64,000 bases of DNA from CAZKAP01 sp964552195. GTDB lineage: Bacteria; Bacteroidota; Bacteroidia; Flavobacteriales; Flavobacteriaceae. Under the pieces are notes generated by a model. The model did no database searches. It was not told the origin of the DNA and saw nothing but the letters and a program-made list of their open reading frames with translations. Position 1 is the stretch's first letter, and every line of letters starts with the position of its first letter. A program made the position numbers and the translations under genes. Of the stretch, positions 45,311-54,997 are shown piece by piece. The stretch is taken from contig CAZKFM010000005.1 of NCBI GenBank assembly GCA_964552195.1, positions 164,167-228,166 of the forward strand, given 5' to 3'.

Positions 45311-46288
45311 ATGCGAGAGGCATCCTTCGTCAGGCAAAATAAGGATAAATGGTCGAGATTCGAAGCCGCCATAACCGGCTCCATCCGGCTTAATCCGAAG
45401 GAGCTGGCGGATTTGTATGTTGAAGTCACCGATCACCTTAGCCACGCCAATACCTTTTTTCCCGGGAGCCAGACAGCCAGCTATCTGAACCGGCTTGCAG
45501 CCCTCGCTCACCAGAAGATATACAAAACGCGCAAGGAATCCCGTAAACGGATACTGACCTTCTGGAAGACGGAGTTTCCTTTTATGTTTGCGAGCTATCA
45601 AAAACACTTGCTGATCTCCTTTCTTTTCTTCGGTTTTTTTGCCTTCGTCGGTGCCTTCAGTTCCTCTCAGGACGGGGATTTCGTCCGGAGCATCCTGGGG
45701 TCCGGATACGTCAACATGACTCTGGAAAACATTGAAAACGGAGACCCCATGGCCGTGTACAAGGAACACGGAGCCGTGGACATGTTCCTCGGTATCACCA
45801 TACACAATATTCGGGTAGCCATTTTCGCATTCGTCTATGGAATATTCCTGGGCCTGGGCACCTTGTACATACTCATGTACAACGGTATCATGGTGGGCAG
45901 TTTTCAGTATTTCTTCTACGATCACGACCTGTTGTGGGAATCGGCACGGACCATTTGGATCCACGGAACCATAGAGATATTCGTGATTATCGTGGCGGGT
46001 TCGGCCGGACTTATATTGGCTGAAGGCATATTGTTTCCCGGGTCGTTCACCCGCCTGGAATCGTTTAAAAGGGGAACTAAAAACGGCCTTAAGGTGTTGT
46101 TAAGTACGGTGCCTTTTTTCGTGATGGCCGGTTTCCTGGAAGGTTTCGTAACCCGACATACGGAAATGCCGGATCTTCTGGCGATAACCATTATACTGGG
46201 CTCCTTGTCCGGTATGCTGTATTATTATGTACTTTACCCTAAAAAGATCAGGAAACGACTCAAAAATGCCCAGCAAGAAATTCATTAA
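45311..46288 (+). CDS. Stage II sporulation protein M-like membrane protein
   Basis: A 325-residue protein of the SpoIIM (DUF95) family, with about six membrane helices (LLISFLFFGFFAFVGAFSS, VAIFAFVYGIFLGLGTLYI, ETIEIFVIIVAGSAG-like). The family is named for Bacillus sporulation but is widespread in non-sporulating Bacteroidota, always near MoxR/DUF58 genes. I start it at ATG 45311; an in-frame start at 45230 lies in the RDD coding region. Confidence 0.85.
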   Translation: MREASFVRQNKDKWSRFEAAITGSIRLNPKELADLYVEVTDHLSHANTFFPGSQTASYLNRLAALAHQKIYKTRKESRKRILTFWKTEFPFMFASYQKHLLISFLFFGFFAFVGAFSSSQDGDFVRSILGSGYVNMTLENIENGDPMAVYKEHGAVDMFLGITIHNIRVAIFAFVYGIFLGLGTLYILMYNGIMVGSFQYFFYDHDLLWESARTIWIHGTIEIFVIIVAGSAGLILAEGILFPGSFTRLESFKRGTKNGLKVLLSTVPFFVMAGFLEGFVTRHTEMPDLLAITIILGSLSGMLYYYVLYPKKIRKRLKNAQQEIH

Positions 46289-47153
46289 TCTCCAGCAAAA
46301 GCGGGGTACCGGCGAGATCATACAGGATACGTTCACCTTTCTCCGACTCGAATTCCGGCCACTTATTTTAGCAGTTTTAAGTATAGTAGGTCCCTATATA
46401 CTTCTCCTTATGGCAGCATTCGGATTCTATCTTTATTCCTTTGGAGATTTCACTGTTGCTCTGGAGGGAGGTAGTTTTGATACCGGAAGTTATTCGGCCG
46501 TTGTTTTGGGTGTGAGCTATCTCGGTATATTGCTTTTTTCCCTGATCGCTTATGGACTGACCCAGAGTGCTATCCTGCACTATATTAACCTGTATCAGGA
46601 AAAAAGGAATACACCGGACCCCCGGGATCTCAGGAAAAGAGCATACGGGTCGTTCTGGCCTATCGTCGGGCTCTCTATTATTGTCGGAGTCGTTACTTTT
46701 ATCGGGTTGATGCTTTGCCTGATCCCAGGCATTTACCTGATGGTTCCCCTGCTCCTGGCCTTTCCCCTAATGATTTTCAGAAATCGTTCGGTGGGCGAGG
46801 CATTCAGCGAAAGCTTTGGCCTAATCCGGGGAAACTGGTGGCGCTCCTTTGGTCTGATCGTCTTATTGTACCTGATCGTGATCATCGGTTCCATGATCAT
46901 GTTCGTCCCTACGCTGGTTTACCAATTCATTCTGGAACTATCGACCTCAAGTCTGGGTGATGTTCAGAGTTCAGCCATGCAGGACCCGGTCTATATAGTG
47001 CTGAACTTGTTGTCTGTGGGTGTGCGCTACCTCTTTACTGTCATCCTGCTGATAGGGAGTTGCCTGCTCTACTTCGACCTGGACGAGAGGGAGCGGGGTA
47101 CCGGAGCTCTTAACGAAATTCAGGGTTTGGGTACTTCTCCTGATATGTCGTAA
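46266..47153 (+). CDS. Polytopic membrane protein of the MoxR/DUF58 cluster
   Basis: A 295-residue protein with about six hydrophobic helices and a cytoplasmic N-terminus (MPSKKFINLQQKRGTGEII). It shows LIPGIYLMVPLLLAFPLMIF-like segments reminiscent of glycerophosphoryl diester phosphodiesterase membrane domains, a weak resemblance. It overlaps the SpoIIM-like gene by 23 bp. No function assigned. Confidence 0.75.
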   Translation: MPSKKFINLQQKRGTGEIIQDTFTFLRLEFRPLILAVLSIVGPYILLLMAAFGFYLYSFGDFTVALEGGSFDTGSYSAVVLGVSYLGILLFSLIAYGLTQSAILHYINLYQEKRNTPDPRDLRKRAYGSFWPIVGLSIIVGVVTFIGLMLCLIPGIYLMVPLLLAFPLMIFRNRSVGEAFSESFGLIRGNWWRSFGLIVLLYLIVIIGSMIMFVPTLVYQFILELSTSSLGDVQSSAMQDPVYIVLNLLSVGVRYLFTVILLIGSCLLYFDLDERERGTGALNEIQGLGTSPDMS

Positions 47154-47162
47154 AACGACCCT

Positions 47163-48017
47163 ATGGCCTGCAGAAAACTCCTAACATCATCGCTAAAACT
47201 GCTTGTTTTTGGTATTTTCCTGATCGGGAATCAAATGGGTGTATTAGCTCAGGAGTCGCTCCCTCAGGGGGTTCGAGCAGAATCGGTACTGGATTCCATC
47301 GAACGCCTGCAGCAGGAACGCAGCAGGGATTCCCTGAGACGCGCAGCTCTGGACAGGGTCCCCAGGGATACCAGCGCCCTCAATGAGATCGTACTCGATC
47401 CAGATGCTTTGGACTCCTACCGCAACCGCAGAAAATTCCAATATATCGAACAAGAGCGCCGGGTGTCCTGGATCGACCGCGCTCTGTACTGGCTTGGCGA
47501 TCAGATATACCGTTTTTTGGAGTGGATTTTCGGGGCCGAAAAAGCAGGGGTATACTTCAGGACCTTTCTCAAATACCTGCCTTATCTTATGCTTTCAGTT
47601 CTGGCCTTGCTGATTTACCGGTTTTTTAGTAAAACGATGCGTCCTTCTTCCCGGAATCGAAACGGTCGGGCTAAAGGGGTCTTCCTCACTGAAGAAGAGG
47701 CCTTGATGGAGGAGGCGGATCTGGGGGCACTCGGAGAACAGGCCCGATCTTCGGGCGATTTCAGGCTGGCCCTTCGTTTTGGATTCCTCGCACTCCTTAG
47801 AATGCTACGTCAGAAGGAACTCATCCGCTGGCAAGCCCAAAAGACCAACCAGGACTACCTGAATGAAACCCTCGATTCCGATTTTTACCCGCACTTCCGG
47901 GAGTCTGTGCAGTGGTACGAATTCACCTGGTACGGTGGGTTCGAACTGTCAGAGACCAATTATAATCATGCCGTACGTGCTCTTGAGCGCGTCTGGGAAA
48001 CCGCAGACCGGACATGA
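47163..48017 (+). CDS. DUF4129 domain protein
   Basis: A 284-residue protein: signal-like N-terminus, periplasmic Arg/Asp-rich part, one membrane helix at about 137-157 (YLPYLMLSVLALLIYRFF), and a C-terminal soluble domain with FRLALRFGFLALLRMLRQ and ETNYNHAVRALERVWE typical of DUF4129. Such proteins accompany DUF58/MoxR modules. It overlaps the DUF4350 gene by 4 bp. Confidence 0.8.
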   Translation: MACRKLLTSSLKLLVFGIFLIGNQMGVLAQESLPQGVRAESVLDSIERLQQERSRDSLRRAALDRVPRDTSALNEIVLDPDALDSYRNRRKFQYIEQERRVSWIDRALYWLGDQIYRFLEWIFGAEKAGVYFRTFLKYLPYLMLSVLALLIYRFFSKTMRPSSRNRNGRAKGVFLTEEEALMEEADLGALGEQARSSGDFRLALRFGFLALLRMLRQKELIRWQAQKTNQDYLNETLDSDFYPHFRESVQWYEFTWYGGFELSETNYNHAVRALERVWETADRT

Positions 48018-49234
48018 GCAGGAAAGGACTCTATACATATCTGGCACTGGGTTTCCTCGTCATCGTCGGGCTTACGTATTCAGAAATGAATAAGCCGCGT
48101 CCCGTGAACTGGCGCGACAGTTTTAGTAAAAACCACCATATCCCTTTTGGGTGCATGGTATTTTACGAACAGATGCAATCGTTTTTCGGAGAGCGCTGGC
48201 GAATGAACGCCGAGGCCACTTACGAATGGCTGAATCGAAACGACTCCCTGACCGGCACGGCTTACCTCCTCATTAACCGGGACCTGAATCTGGACGACGC
48301 AACCAATCATGCCCTTTATGAATACGCTGCCCGTGGTAATGATGTTTTGCTTTCTTCGGTATATCCCAATTACGGCCTTATGGATACGCTGGGAATCCAT
48401 ATTGACTGGCTGGGTTATGGCTATTTCAGTGAAGACACCGTATCCCGGCGACTCGTCAATCCCCGATTACCCAGGGCTCGCACGCAGGATGTGGAAGGGA
48501 GTCACTACCGGGCGAATTACTTCATCGACAGTCTGACGGTACCCGGCACCCGTGTGCTGGGAGTGGTCGAATCCGAAGAATGGGAGCATCAGGAAATCAA
48601 TTTTGTCCGTGTACCCGTAGGTAACGGGGCAATTTACGTGCATTTATTCCCATACGCTTTTACGAATTATACCTTGCTACGCGAGGGAGAGGAGCACTAC
48701 GCCGCTGGGGTATCCTCGTATTTCGCGGATGCACATGCGATTTACTGGGATGAATACGAGAAAATTGGCCGATCGGAGTACACCACCCCTCTTTACATTT
48801 TCTTTTCCAATCGCTCATTCCAGTGGGCCTATTACCTCGTTATAGCCGGGGTAGTGATGTATGTCCTGTTACAGGGAAAGCGAAAACAACGCGCCATACC
48901 AGTGGTCGAGCCCCTGGAAAATCAAAGTGTGAACTTCACCCGGACCCTGGGAGATATGTATCTGGATGGCAGTAATAACAGAGAAATCGTCGAGATGAAG
49001 TGGGAGCACTTCACCGAACACATACGCTCTCAGCTTTTTTTATCTACGGAAAATTTGGATGAGGCGTTCTTTCGTCAGCTGTCGGCACGCAGCAATCAGG
49101 ATATAAGTGAGCTTAAGGCATTTCTTAACTGGTTTAATAAACTCCGAAAAAACGATTCGGTTTCGGGCAAAGAATTGATCGAACTGGATCAAAAAATTCA
49201 ATCCTTTAAAGAGAAAACACATGGAAAATTCTGA
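48014..49234 (+). CDS. DUF4350 domain membrane protein
   Basis: A 406-residue protein anchored by an N-terminal helix (residues about 7-24) and a helix near 275-293 (WAYYLVIAGVVMYVLL). Between them is an extracytoplasmic domain with IPFGCMVFYEQM near the start, typical of DUF4350. The C-terminal part is cytoplasmic. It overlaps moxR by 14 bp. Function unknown. Confidence 0.82.
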   Translation: MSRKGLYTYLALGFLVIVGLTYSEMNKPRPVNWRDSFSKNHHIPFGCMVFYEQMQSFFGERWRMNAEATYEWLNRNDSLTGTAYLLINRDLNLDDATNHALYEYAARGNDVLLSSVYPNYGLMDTLGIHIDWLGYGYFSEDTVSRRLVNPRLPRARTQDVEGSHYRANYFIDSLTVPGTRVLGVVESEEWEHQEINFVRVPVGNGAIYVHLFPYAFTNYTLLREGEEHYAAGVSSYFADAHAIYWDEYEKIGRSEYTTPLYIFFSNRSFQWAYYLVIAGVVMYVLLQGKRKQRAIPVVEPLENQSVNFTRTLGDMYLDGSNNREIVEMKWEHFTEHIRSQLFLSTENLDEAFFRQLSARSNQDISELKAFLNWFNKLRKNDSVSGKELIELDQKIQSFKEKTHGKF

Positions 49235-50204
49235 GATGTCTTTCGAGAACCGAATTCCATTATCCGAGATTGCCTCACAAATCGATTCGATTAAGGGAGA
49301 GGTCTCTAAAGTAATAATGGGTCAACAGGAGCTCATCGAACTGCTGGTGGTATCCCTGCTGGTAGAGGGTCACGTTCTGATAGAAGGTGTTCCCGGTATC
49401 GCGAAGACGCTTACGGCCAAGCTCTTTGCACGCACGCTGTACACCGGATTCAGTCGTATACAATTTACCCCGGACCTGATGCCCAGTGACATATTGGGGA
49501 CCAGCGTATTCAATGTTAAATCCAGCGAATTCGAGTTCAAAAAGGGACCGGTCTTTTCCAATCTCATACTTATAGACGAAATCAACCGTTCTCCGGCCAA
49601 AACCCAGGCGGCACTCTTCGAGCTCATGGAAGAAAAACAGGTAACCATGGACGGTACCACCTATGCGATGGGAGATCCCTTTATGGTTATAGCCACGCAG
49701 AACCCTATCGAACAGGAGGGTACCTATGCCCTGCCCGAGGCTCAACTGGACCGTTTTCTTTTTAAACTTAAGGTAGGCTACCCCAGTTTAGAGGAAGAGG
49801 TGGATATACTCAAGAGTCATGACGAGCGTAACAGTATAGAGGCAGTCTCCCTGGTACAACCCGTACTGAACCCGGAGACCCTTCACCAGATCCGCGAATA
49901 CGTAAAGCAAGTGGTTATCGATGAAAAAATACTGGGGTATATCGCCGCGCTAGTGGGTCAGACCCGAAGTCACCCCCACCTGTACATGGGCGCATCGCCC
50001 AGGGCATCCATCGCCTGCATGAATGCCTCCAAAGCACTGGCCATCATGTCTGGAAGGGATTTCGTCACCCCGGAGGATGTCAAGCGATCCCTCGCCCCGG
50101 TTCTCAATCACAGGTTACTACTCACTCCCGAACGTGAGATGGAGGGTATGAGTACGGAAACAGTTATACAGATGATCACCGAGAATACCGAAATACCCCG
50201 CTAG
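49221..50204 (+). CDS. MoxR family AAA+ ATPase
   Basis: A 327-residue AAA+ chaperone-like ATPase. Walker A-type loop EGVPGIAKT near residues 55-63, Walker B LILIDEINRSPAKTQAALFE near 113-132, sensor ATQNPIEQEGTY near 156-167. MoxR proteins work with VWA proteins, especially DUF58, to activate metal centres or envelope complexes. It ends in a 1-nt overlap (TAGTG) with DUF58. Confidence 0.92.
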   Translation: MENSEMSFENRIPLSEIASQIDSIKGEVSKVIMGQQELIELLVVSLLVEGHVLIEGVPGIAKTLTAKLFARTLYTGFSRIQFTPDLMPSDILGTSVFNVKSSEFEFKKGPVFSNLILIDEINRSPAKTQAALFELMEEKQVTMDGTTYAMGDPFMVIATQNPIEQEGTYALPEAQLDRFLFKLKVGYPSLEEEVDILKSHDERNSIEAVSLVQPVLNPETLHQIREYVKQVVIDEKILGYIAALVGQTRSHPHLYMGASPRASIACMNASKALAIMSGRDFVTPEDVKRSLAPVLNHRLLLTPEREMEGMSTETVIQMITENTEIPR

Positions 50205-51535
50205 TGCGTTTTCTCCGGTCACTGTACATACATCCCAGATTTTTCTACTACCTCGCGGCTGTGACGGTGGTATTTTTCCTTTCCTACTGGTTTCCGGGCC
50301 TGTATGCCTTAGCCCTGTTAGCTCTGGGGGTTTTAGCTCTTTCCGCAGTCCTCGACCTGATCCTGCTGTACTCCCAAAAAGAGCCCATAGATACTGAGCG
50401 TGAATTCTCATCCAAATTGTCCAATGGGGACATGAATCCGTTCAAGCTGCATATCCGTTCCCGTTATGCCCTACCCGTTTACATCGAGGTGATTGAAGAG
50501 CTACCCGTTCAATTCCAGAAACGCGACTTTCTCATTCATGCTGCTCTGGAGGCCGGGGGTGAACGCACGCTGCAGTATACCCTCAGGCCGGTAGAGAGGG
50601 GAGTCTATGAATTCGGTTTCATCCGCCTGTACGCATACTCCCTTTTCCGAATCTTTCGGAGGGGTTTCCGGTTTAGCGGCACGCAGGAAGGTTATGTATA
50701 TCCTTCCATCATACAGATGCAGAAGTACGATTTCCTGGCCATGTCGGACCGACTCACAGAAATGGGCGGTAAAAAAATTCGCAAGGTGGGACATTCACAG
50801 GAATTCGAACAAATCAAGGAATATGTCGAAGGCGACGACGTGCGCACCATAAACTGGAAGGCTTCTGCCAAGATGGGGGGACTGATGGTTAACCAGTACC
50901 AGGACGAGAAGTCTCAACCGATCTATTGCGTCATCGACTGCAGCCGTGCCATGAAAATGCCCTTCGGGGGGTTGTCATTGCTGGACTACGCCATCAACAG
51001 CTGCCTGGCATTCTCCAATGTCGCTCTGAAAAAAGGGGATAAGGTCGGTCTGGTGGTATTCTCCAGATCCATACAAAGTTTTCTGCCTGCCGCTTCCAAG
51101 CTACCCCAGCTCAACCAGATTCTCGAGAAACTGTACCGCGTCCAAACGGAATTCGAAGATGCACACATGGGGCTGTTGTACTCTTCACTGAACAAGTATA
51201 TCCCGCATCGCAGCCTAATGCTCTTCTTCACCAATTTCGAACATCAGACCGCACTGGAGCGTCAGCTGCCGTTTCTCAGGGCGCTAAACAAGAAGCATTT
51301 GTTACTGGTAGTCTTTTTCGAAAACACGGAACTGGAAAACCTGGTTCAACTACCGGCAAAAGACACTCAGGATGTGTATCATAAAACAGTCGCTGAACGC
51401 ATCATACATGAAAAGAAGCTCATGCAGCTTGAACTTCGAAAGAATGGGATTTCCTCCATACTCACGCCGCCCAGCGAACTCAGCATACGTACCATTAACG
51501 CCTATCTCGACATCAAGGCAAGGAATATACTCTGA
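50204..51535 (+). CDS. DUF58 domain protein
   Basis: A 443-residue protein starting at GTG 50204. Two membrane helices near residues 10-26 and 30-52, then the DUF58 domain with EYVEGDDVRTINWKASAK near 205-222 and a VWA-like part with YCVIDCSRAMKMPF (the DxS metal site). It is the partner of the preceding MoxR ATPase. Physiological target unknown. End of the RDD-to-DUF58 cluster. Confidence 0.9.
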   Translation: MRFLRSLYIHPRFFYYLAAVTVVFFLSYWFPGLYALALLALGVLALSAVLDLILLYSQKEPIDTEREFSSKLSNGDMNPFKLHIRSRYALPVYIEVIEELPVQFQKRDFLIHAALEAGGERTLQYTLRPVERGVYEFGFIRLYAYSLFRIFRRGFRFSGTQEGYVYPSIIQMQKYDFLAMSDRLTEMGGKKIRKVGHSQEFEQIKEYVEGDDVRTINWKASAKMGGLMVNQYQDEKSQPIYCVIDCSRAMKMPFGGLSLLDYAINSCLAFSNVALKKGDKVGLVVFSRSIQSFLPAASKLPQLNQILEKLYRVQTEFEDAHMGLLYSSLNKYIPHRSLMLFFTNFEHQTALERQLPFLRALNKKHLLLVVFFENTELENLVQLPAKDTQDVYHKTVAERIIHEKKLMQLELRKNGISSILTPPSELSIRTINAYLDIKARNIL

Positions 51536-51551
51536 ACCCCAGATTATCGCA

Positions 51552-52037
51552 CTATAGCCCCATCAAGGGAATATGATCGAGATAGGCCGGAGCAGTAATT
51601 CCGGGTTCCTGGCTCTTCTGGAAGAGGCCCGCGGCTCCGCTCTCCGAAATGGCAACGCGGTTTATTAGCGAATGGGATGATTGAAGCCTGTCGTTCCAAA
51701 CACTTTCGGTTTCCTTCGGATTTTTGGCAAATATCTCGACTATGGTCCCTGTCACGAGTCCTCCCAGCACCGTGGCCAGAAGGTCTCCGTTATTCCATTC
51801 ACCTCCACTCCTGCCGGAGTCCAGGGCTTCCTTGGATACTCCAATGGTCGAACTCACGATCAGGGCTCCGGCAATGGCACTGAAAGGCTTGTTTCCGGTT
51901 ACCTTGCGTCCGAGTCCGGCTCCTGCGGTCCCGAAAATGGCACCTCCGGCAAAGTGCAATACTTTGTCATTTTCCAGTTGCGCCATGCCCTGAGTGGCGA
52001 AAAAAAGCATCAGAATAAGGGTAAATATCTTTCTCAT
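51552..52037 (-). CDS. YfiM-like periplasmic protein
   Basis: A 161-residue protein with a signal peptide (MRKIFTLILMLFFATQGMAQ). The mature part DKVLHFAGGAIFGTAGAGLG, later GVSKEALDSGRSGG and NNGDLLATVLGGLV resembles YfiM/DUF2279-type proteins, which have the DKxxHF and KExxD pattern of small helical envelope proteins. Role unknown. Its tail has an unusual extra 35 residues (NDRLQSSHSLINRV...). Confidence 0.6.
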   Translation of the reverse strand: MRKIFTLILMLFFATQGMAQLENDKVLHFAGGAIFGTAGAGLGRKVTGNKPFSAIAGALIVSSTIGVSKEALDSGRSGGEWNNGDLLATVLGGLVTGTIVEIFAKNPKETESVWNDRLQSSHSLINRVAISESGAAGLFQKSQEPGITAPAYLDHIPLMGL

Positions 52038-52181
52038 AACAGTATCTAAATCATTGATAGTATGCAGAATAATCCAATAAACTCCGGCGAATTGACCTCG
52101 TTTACGTACCTTATAACGTCAATTGGTTAGCTTTTATGATTATTAACCGCAACTGAGGTCACATTAAGGGTTTTTTAAGAG

Positions 52182-52209
52182 TTGCAAGGCTTACCGGTTT
52201 GTAATTTTA
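52182..52209 (+). promoter_or_regulatory. Promoter of the CarboxypepD_reg gene
   Basis: TTG at 52182-52184, a 17-nt spacer, then TAATTTTA (7 of 8 to TAnnTTTG) at 52202-52209, 18 nt before the ATG at 52228. Confidence 0.6.
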
Positions 52210-52227
52210 GCGAAACTAAAATCAGTC

Positions 52228-53541
52228 ATGAAGAATCTAGTATTACTTGTAGGAGCACTGATCCTTGGCCTGGGAAGCCTTAAGGCTCAGGAAGTCCGTG
52301 AACTTAAAGGAAGAGTCGTGGACCAGAATTCGGGCAAGGAGTTGGTTTTTGCCTCCGTTTCCCTTAAAGAATCGAATATCAGTACGATCACCAATTCAGA
52401 GGGAGAGTTCGTACTCAAAATACCAGCGGATACCCGACAGGGAGAGGTCTCAGTTTCCTATTTGGGCTATGTGCAACGGAGCATACCCATCAGTAAATTT
52501 CAGGAGGGACCGCTTCTGATCAGGCTCAACATCAAAACCACCGAGCTCAGCATGGTGGAACTGGATGTTCCCAGAGATGTGAAGAATCTGATTCGGACCA
52601 TTTATCAGAAACGCTCTGAGAATTATCTGAATTCCCCCGTAAAGATGACGGCGTTCTACCGGGAAACCATCAAGAAACGACGTAAAAATGTTTCCCTGTC
52701 CGAAGCGGTGGTAAACGTGTACAAGTCGCCCTATGACAAGGCGGGCAGGGATGCCGTTACCCTGTATAAGAGTCGAAAAAACACCGATTACGAGAAGTTG
52801 GATACACTGGCTCTTAAGCTGCAGGGTGGGCCATTCAATGCACTACTGGTAGACCTGGTCAAGTATCCCGAATACATTTTCTCAGGGAAGCAACTCGATC
52901 AGTACGAATTCCGATTCGACCGTTTTACTACCCTGGGAGACCGCGAGCTGCAGGTAGTCAAGTTCAAGCCCCTGCCTGGACTTATGCTGACTCTGTACGA
53001 GGGCGAGCTTTACCTAGACATGAAGAAGAAGGTGATCACCAACGCGCAGTTTTCGCTAAAAATCGATGATCCATACGATGCTGCCAAGATCTTCGTCAAG
53101 AAAAAGCCCGGACGAGTAGATGTGACTCCCGAATATGTCAACTACCGGGTGGATTATAAGAATAACGACGACGGTACCTGGTATTACTCCTACAGCAACG
53201 CTCAACTGAGCTTTAAGGTCGACTGGAAGGGTAAATTGTTTAATTCGGTATATACCATGTACTCCGAAATGGCGGTTACCGACTGGGAGGAAATTGCGGA
53301 AGAAGAGTTCCCAGAGCGTAAGGATCGCATGAAGACCTCCATTATCCTTTCCGATGAAGCCAGCGGCTTTGCAGATCCCGAATTCTGGGGCCCGTATAAT
53401 ATCATCGAACCTGAAAAGTCGATTGAGTCCGCCATTAGAAAGATTCAGCGTCAGCTTAAGAGGGACGAAATTGGAGCGGGTACGGCCCAAACGGAAACCA
53501 TGCCCGAAGTCATTATAGGTTCCCGCTCTGACGATCGCTAA
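52228..53541 (+). CDS. CarboxypepD_reg-like outer-membrane-associated protein
   Basis: A 437-residue secreted protein: signal peptide MKNLVLLVGALILGLGSLKAQ, then a carboxypeptidase regulatory-like beta domain (LKGRVVDQNSGKELVFASV ... YLGYVQRSIPI) at about residues 24-105, and a long C-terminal beta-rich region (TAFYRETIKKRR...) as in DUF5686-type proteins. It probably sits in the outer membrane or periplasm; the function is unknown. Confidence 0.82.
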   Translation: MKNLVLLVGALILGLGSLKAQEVRELKGRVVDQNSGKELVFASVSLKESNISTITNSEGEFVLKIPADTRQGEVSVSYLGYVQRSIPISKFQEGPLLIRLNIKTTELSMVELDVPRDVKNLIRTIYQKRSENYLNSPVKMTAFYRETIKKRRKNVSLSEAVVNVYKSPYDKAGRDAVTLYKSRKNTDYEKLDTLALKLQGGPFNALLVDLVKYPEYIFSGKQLDQYEFRFDRFTTLGDRELQVVKFKPLPGLMLTLYEGELYLDMKKKVITNAQFSLKIDDPYDAAKIFVKKKPGRVDVTPEYVNYRVDYKNNDDGTWYYSYSNAQLSFKVDWKGKLFNSVYTMYSEMAVTDWEEIAEEEFPERKDRMKTSIILSDEASGFADPEFWGPYNIIEPEKSIESAIRKIQRQLKRDEIGAGTAQTETMPEVIIGSRSDDR

Positions 53542-53561
53542 GCGAATACTTCAGAGTAGCT

Positions 53562-54860
53562 CTAACCTTCTGATAACCACTCTTGCTCGAATTGAGTAAG
53601 GGTGGTTATTATTATTTGCACGCATTCCAGAAGCTCTTCCTCCGTCATGACCAGGGGAGGCGCAAAACGAATGATGTTGCCATGAGTGGGTTTGGCCAGC
53701 AGGCCATTATCGCGGAGGGCCATACAAATATCCCAGGCAGTACTGCTGTCTTCTGTATCGTTGATCTGGATGGCATTGAGTAGCCCCCTGCCCCTGACCA
53801 GAGTCACCAGTTCGCTGTCGTTTATATATTCCTGTAAACGCTCCCTGAATAGGATTCCCAGCCGGTGAGCGTTACCGGCCAAAGCTTCCTTGCGGACGAC
53901 TTCAAGTGCGGCCGTACCTACCGCTGCAGCGATCGGATTTCCACCGAATGTACTGCCATGGGTACCCGGGGTAATGACTTCCATCACAGAATCGTTGGCC
54001 AGGACAGCCGATATGGGATAGGCCCCACCTGAAATGGCTTTACCGAGTATGAGAATATCGGGTTTTACTTCTGGTGTACCGCTGCAGTGACGATCCTCAC
54101 AGTTGCAATGCCCACAGCTGGCCAGAAGAGTGCCGGTTCTGGCAATACCCGTCTGAACCTCGTCCGCCATCAAAAGCACCTGATGTTCCCTGCACAGTTC
54201 TGCCGCACGCTTTAGATAGCCCTCATCCGGAACGTTCACTCCTGCCTCACCCTGTATGGGTTCTACCAGGAAACCGGCAATTTCCGAATGAGCACTCAAT
54301 ACCCGCATAAGGGCCTCTGTATCGTTGTACGGTATGCGGATGAAACCTCCATCATAAGGCCCGAAGTGAGTATGAGATCCGGGGTCGTCCGAAAAGGAAA
54401 CTATGGTGGTCGTTCGCCCGTGAAAATTTCCATCACATACCACGATTTTAGCCTTATTGGGCTCTATACCCTTGCGTTCGTATCCCCACTTTCGACATAT
54501 TTTTATGGCGGTTTCCACGGCTTCTGCACCCGTATTCATGGGCAGCATTTTATCGTAATGAAAGGTCTCACATACGTATTTTTCAAATTCACCCAGGCGA
54601 TCGTTGTAAAAGGCCCTCGATGTCAGGGTTAATCTCTGGGCCTGCCGGGTCAGGGCCCCGACGATCTCCGGATGGCAGTGTCCCTGGTTGACAGCCGAAT
54701 AGGCCGAAAGGAAATCGTAGTACTGCTTCCCTTCGAGGTCCCATACGTATACACCCTTGCCTTTGCTCAATACCGCCGGAAGCGGGTGATAATTATGCGC
54801 TCCATAGGAATTTTCAAGGTCCATGGCCTCCTGGCTGTTCAGGGTGATGTCGGTTTTCAT
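53562..54860 (-). CDS. rocD: Ornithine aminotransferase
   Basis: RocD transaminates ornithine to glutamate semialdehyde with pyridoxal phosphate. The 432-residue protein has the PLP Lys at 274 in [11 protein letters not shown], the upstream [11 protein letters not shown] and the substrate region [12 protein letters not shown]. An insert just before the PLP lysine, [11 protein letters not shown] (Cys249, 252, 254, 259), is unusual for the family and could bind a metal (inference). The last 15 codons overlap a plus-strand terminator hairpin. Confidence 0.93.
   Translation of the reverse strand: MKTDITLNSQEAMDLENSYGAHNYHPLPAVLSKGKGVYVWDLEGKQYYDFLSAYSAVNQGHCHPEIVGALTRQAQRLTLTSRAFYNDRLGEFEKYVCETFHYDKMLPMNTGAEAVETAIKICRKWGYERKGIEPNKAKIVVCDGNFHGRTTTIVSFSDDPGSHTHFGPYDGGFIRIPYNDTEALMRVLSAHSEIAGFLVEPIQGEAGVNVPDEGYLKRAAELCREHQVLLMADEVQTGIARTGTLLASCGHCNCEDRHCSGTPEVKPDILILGKAISGGAYPISAVLANDSVMEVITPGTHGSTFGGNPIAAAVGTAALEVVRKEALAGNAHRLGILFRERLQEYINDSELVTLVRGRGLLNAIQINDTEDSSTAWDICMALRDNGLLAKPTHGNIIRFAPPLVMTEEELLECVQIIITTLTQFEQEWLSEG
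53574..53617 (+). terminator. Plus-strand terminator inside the 3' end of rocD
   Basis: A 15-bp stem, TAACCACTCTTGCTC (53574-53588) with GAGTAAGGGTGGTTA (53594-53608) including G-U pairs, loop of 5 nt, then TTATTATTT. It would terminate transcription of the upstream CarboxypepD_reg gene (stop at 53541) while lying in rocD codons. Confidence 0.75.
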
Positions 54861-54879
54861 AGCATAGTAAATTCTTGTG

Positions 54880-54887
54880 CAAAATTA
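54880..54887 (-). promoter_or_regulatory. -7 promoter element of rocD
   Basis: The minus strand reads TAATTTTG, a perfect match, 19 nt before the rocD ATG at 54860. No TTG at the usual -33 distance. Confidence 0.65.
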
Positions 54888-54983
54888 GGTAAATCAAGGC
54901 GATTCTCGGGTTCGGACGCGGATGCCCCATTGCCACGTTACCACCGAATTACGTATGTCTTTCGGTTATCGGCAGAGGGGATG

Positions 54984-54991
54984 TACTTTTG
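54984..54991 (+). promoter_or_regulatory. -7 promoter element of rlmD (leaderless geometry)
   Basis: TACTTTTG, a perfect TAnnTTTG match, ends only 6 nt before the rlmD ATG at 54998. Transcription from it would begin at or very near the start codon. Confidence 0.65.
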
Positions 54992-54997
54992 CAACCT

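Noticed and set aside
45311..46288. Evidence for sporulation from the SpoIIM-like gene
   Set aside because: The family is common in non-sporulating Bacteroidota and no other sporulation gene is present.
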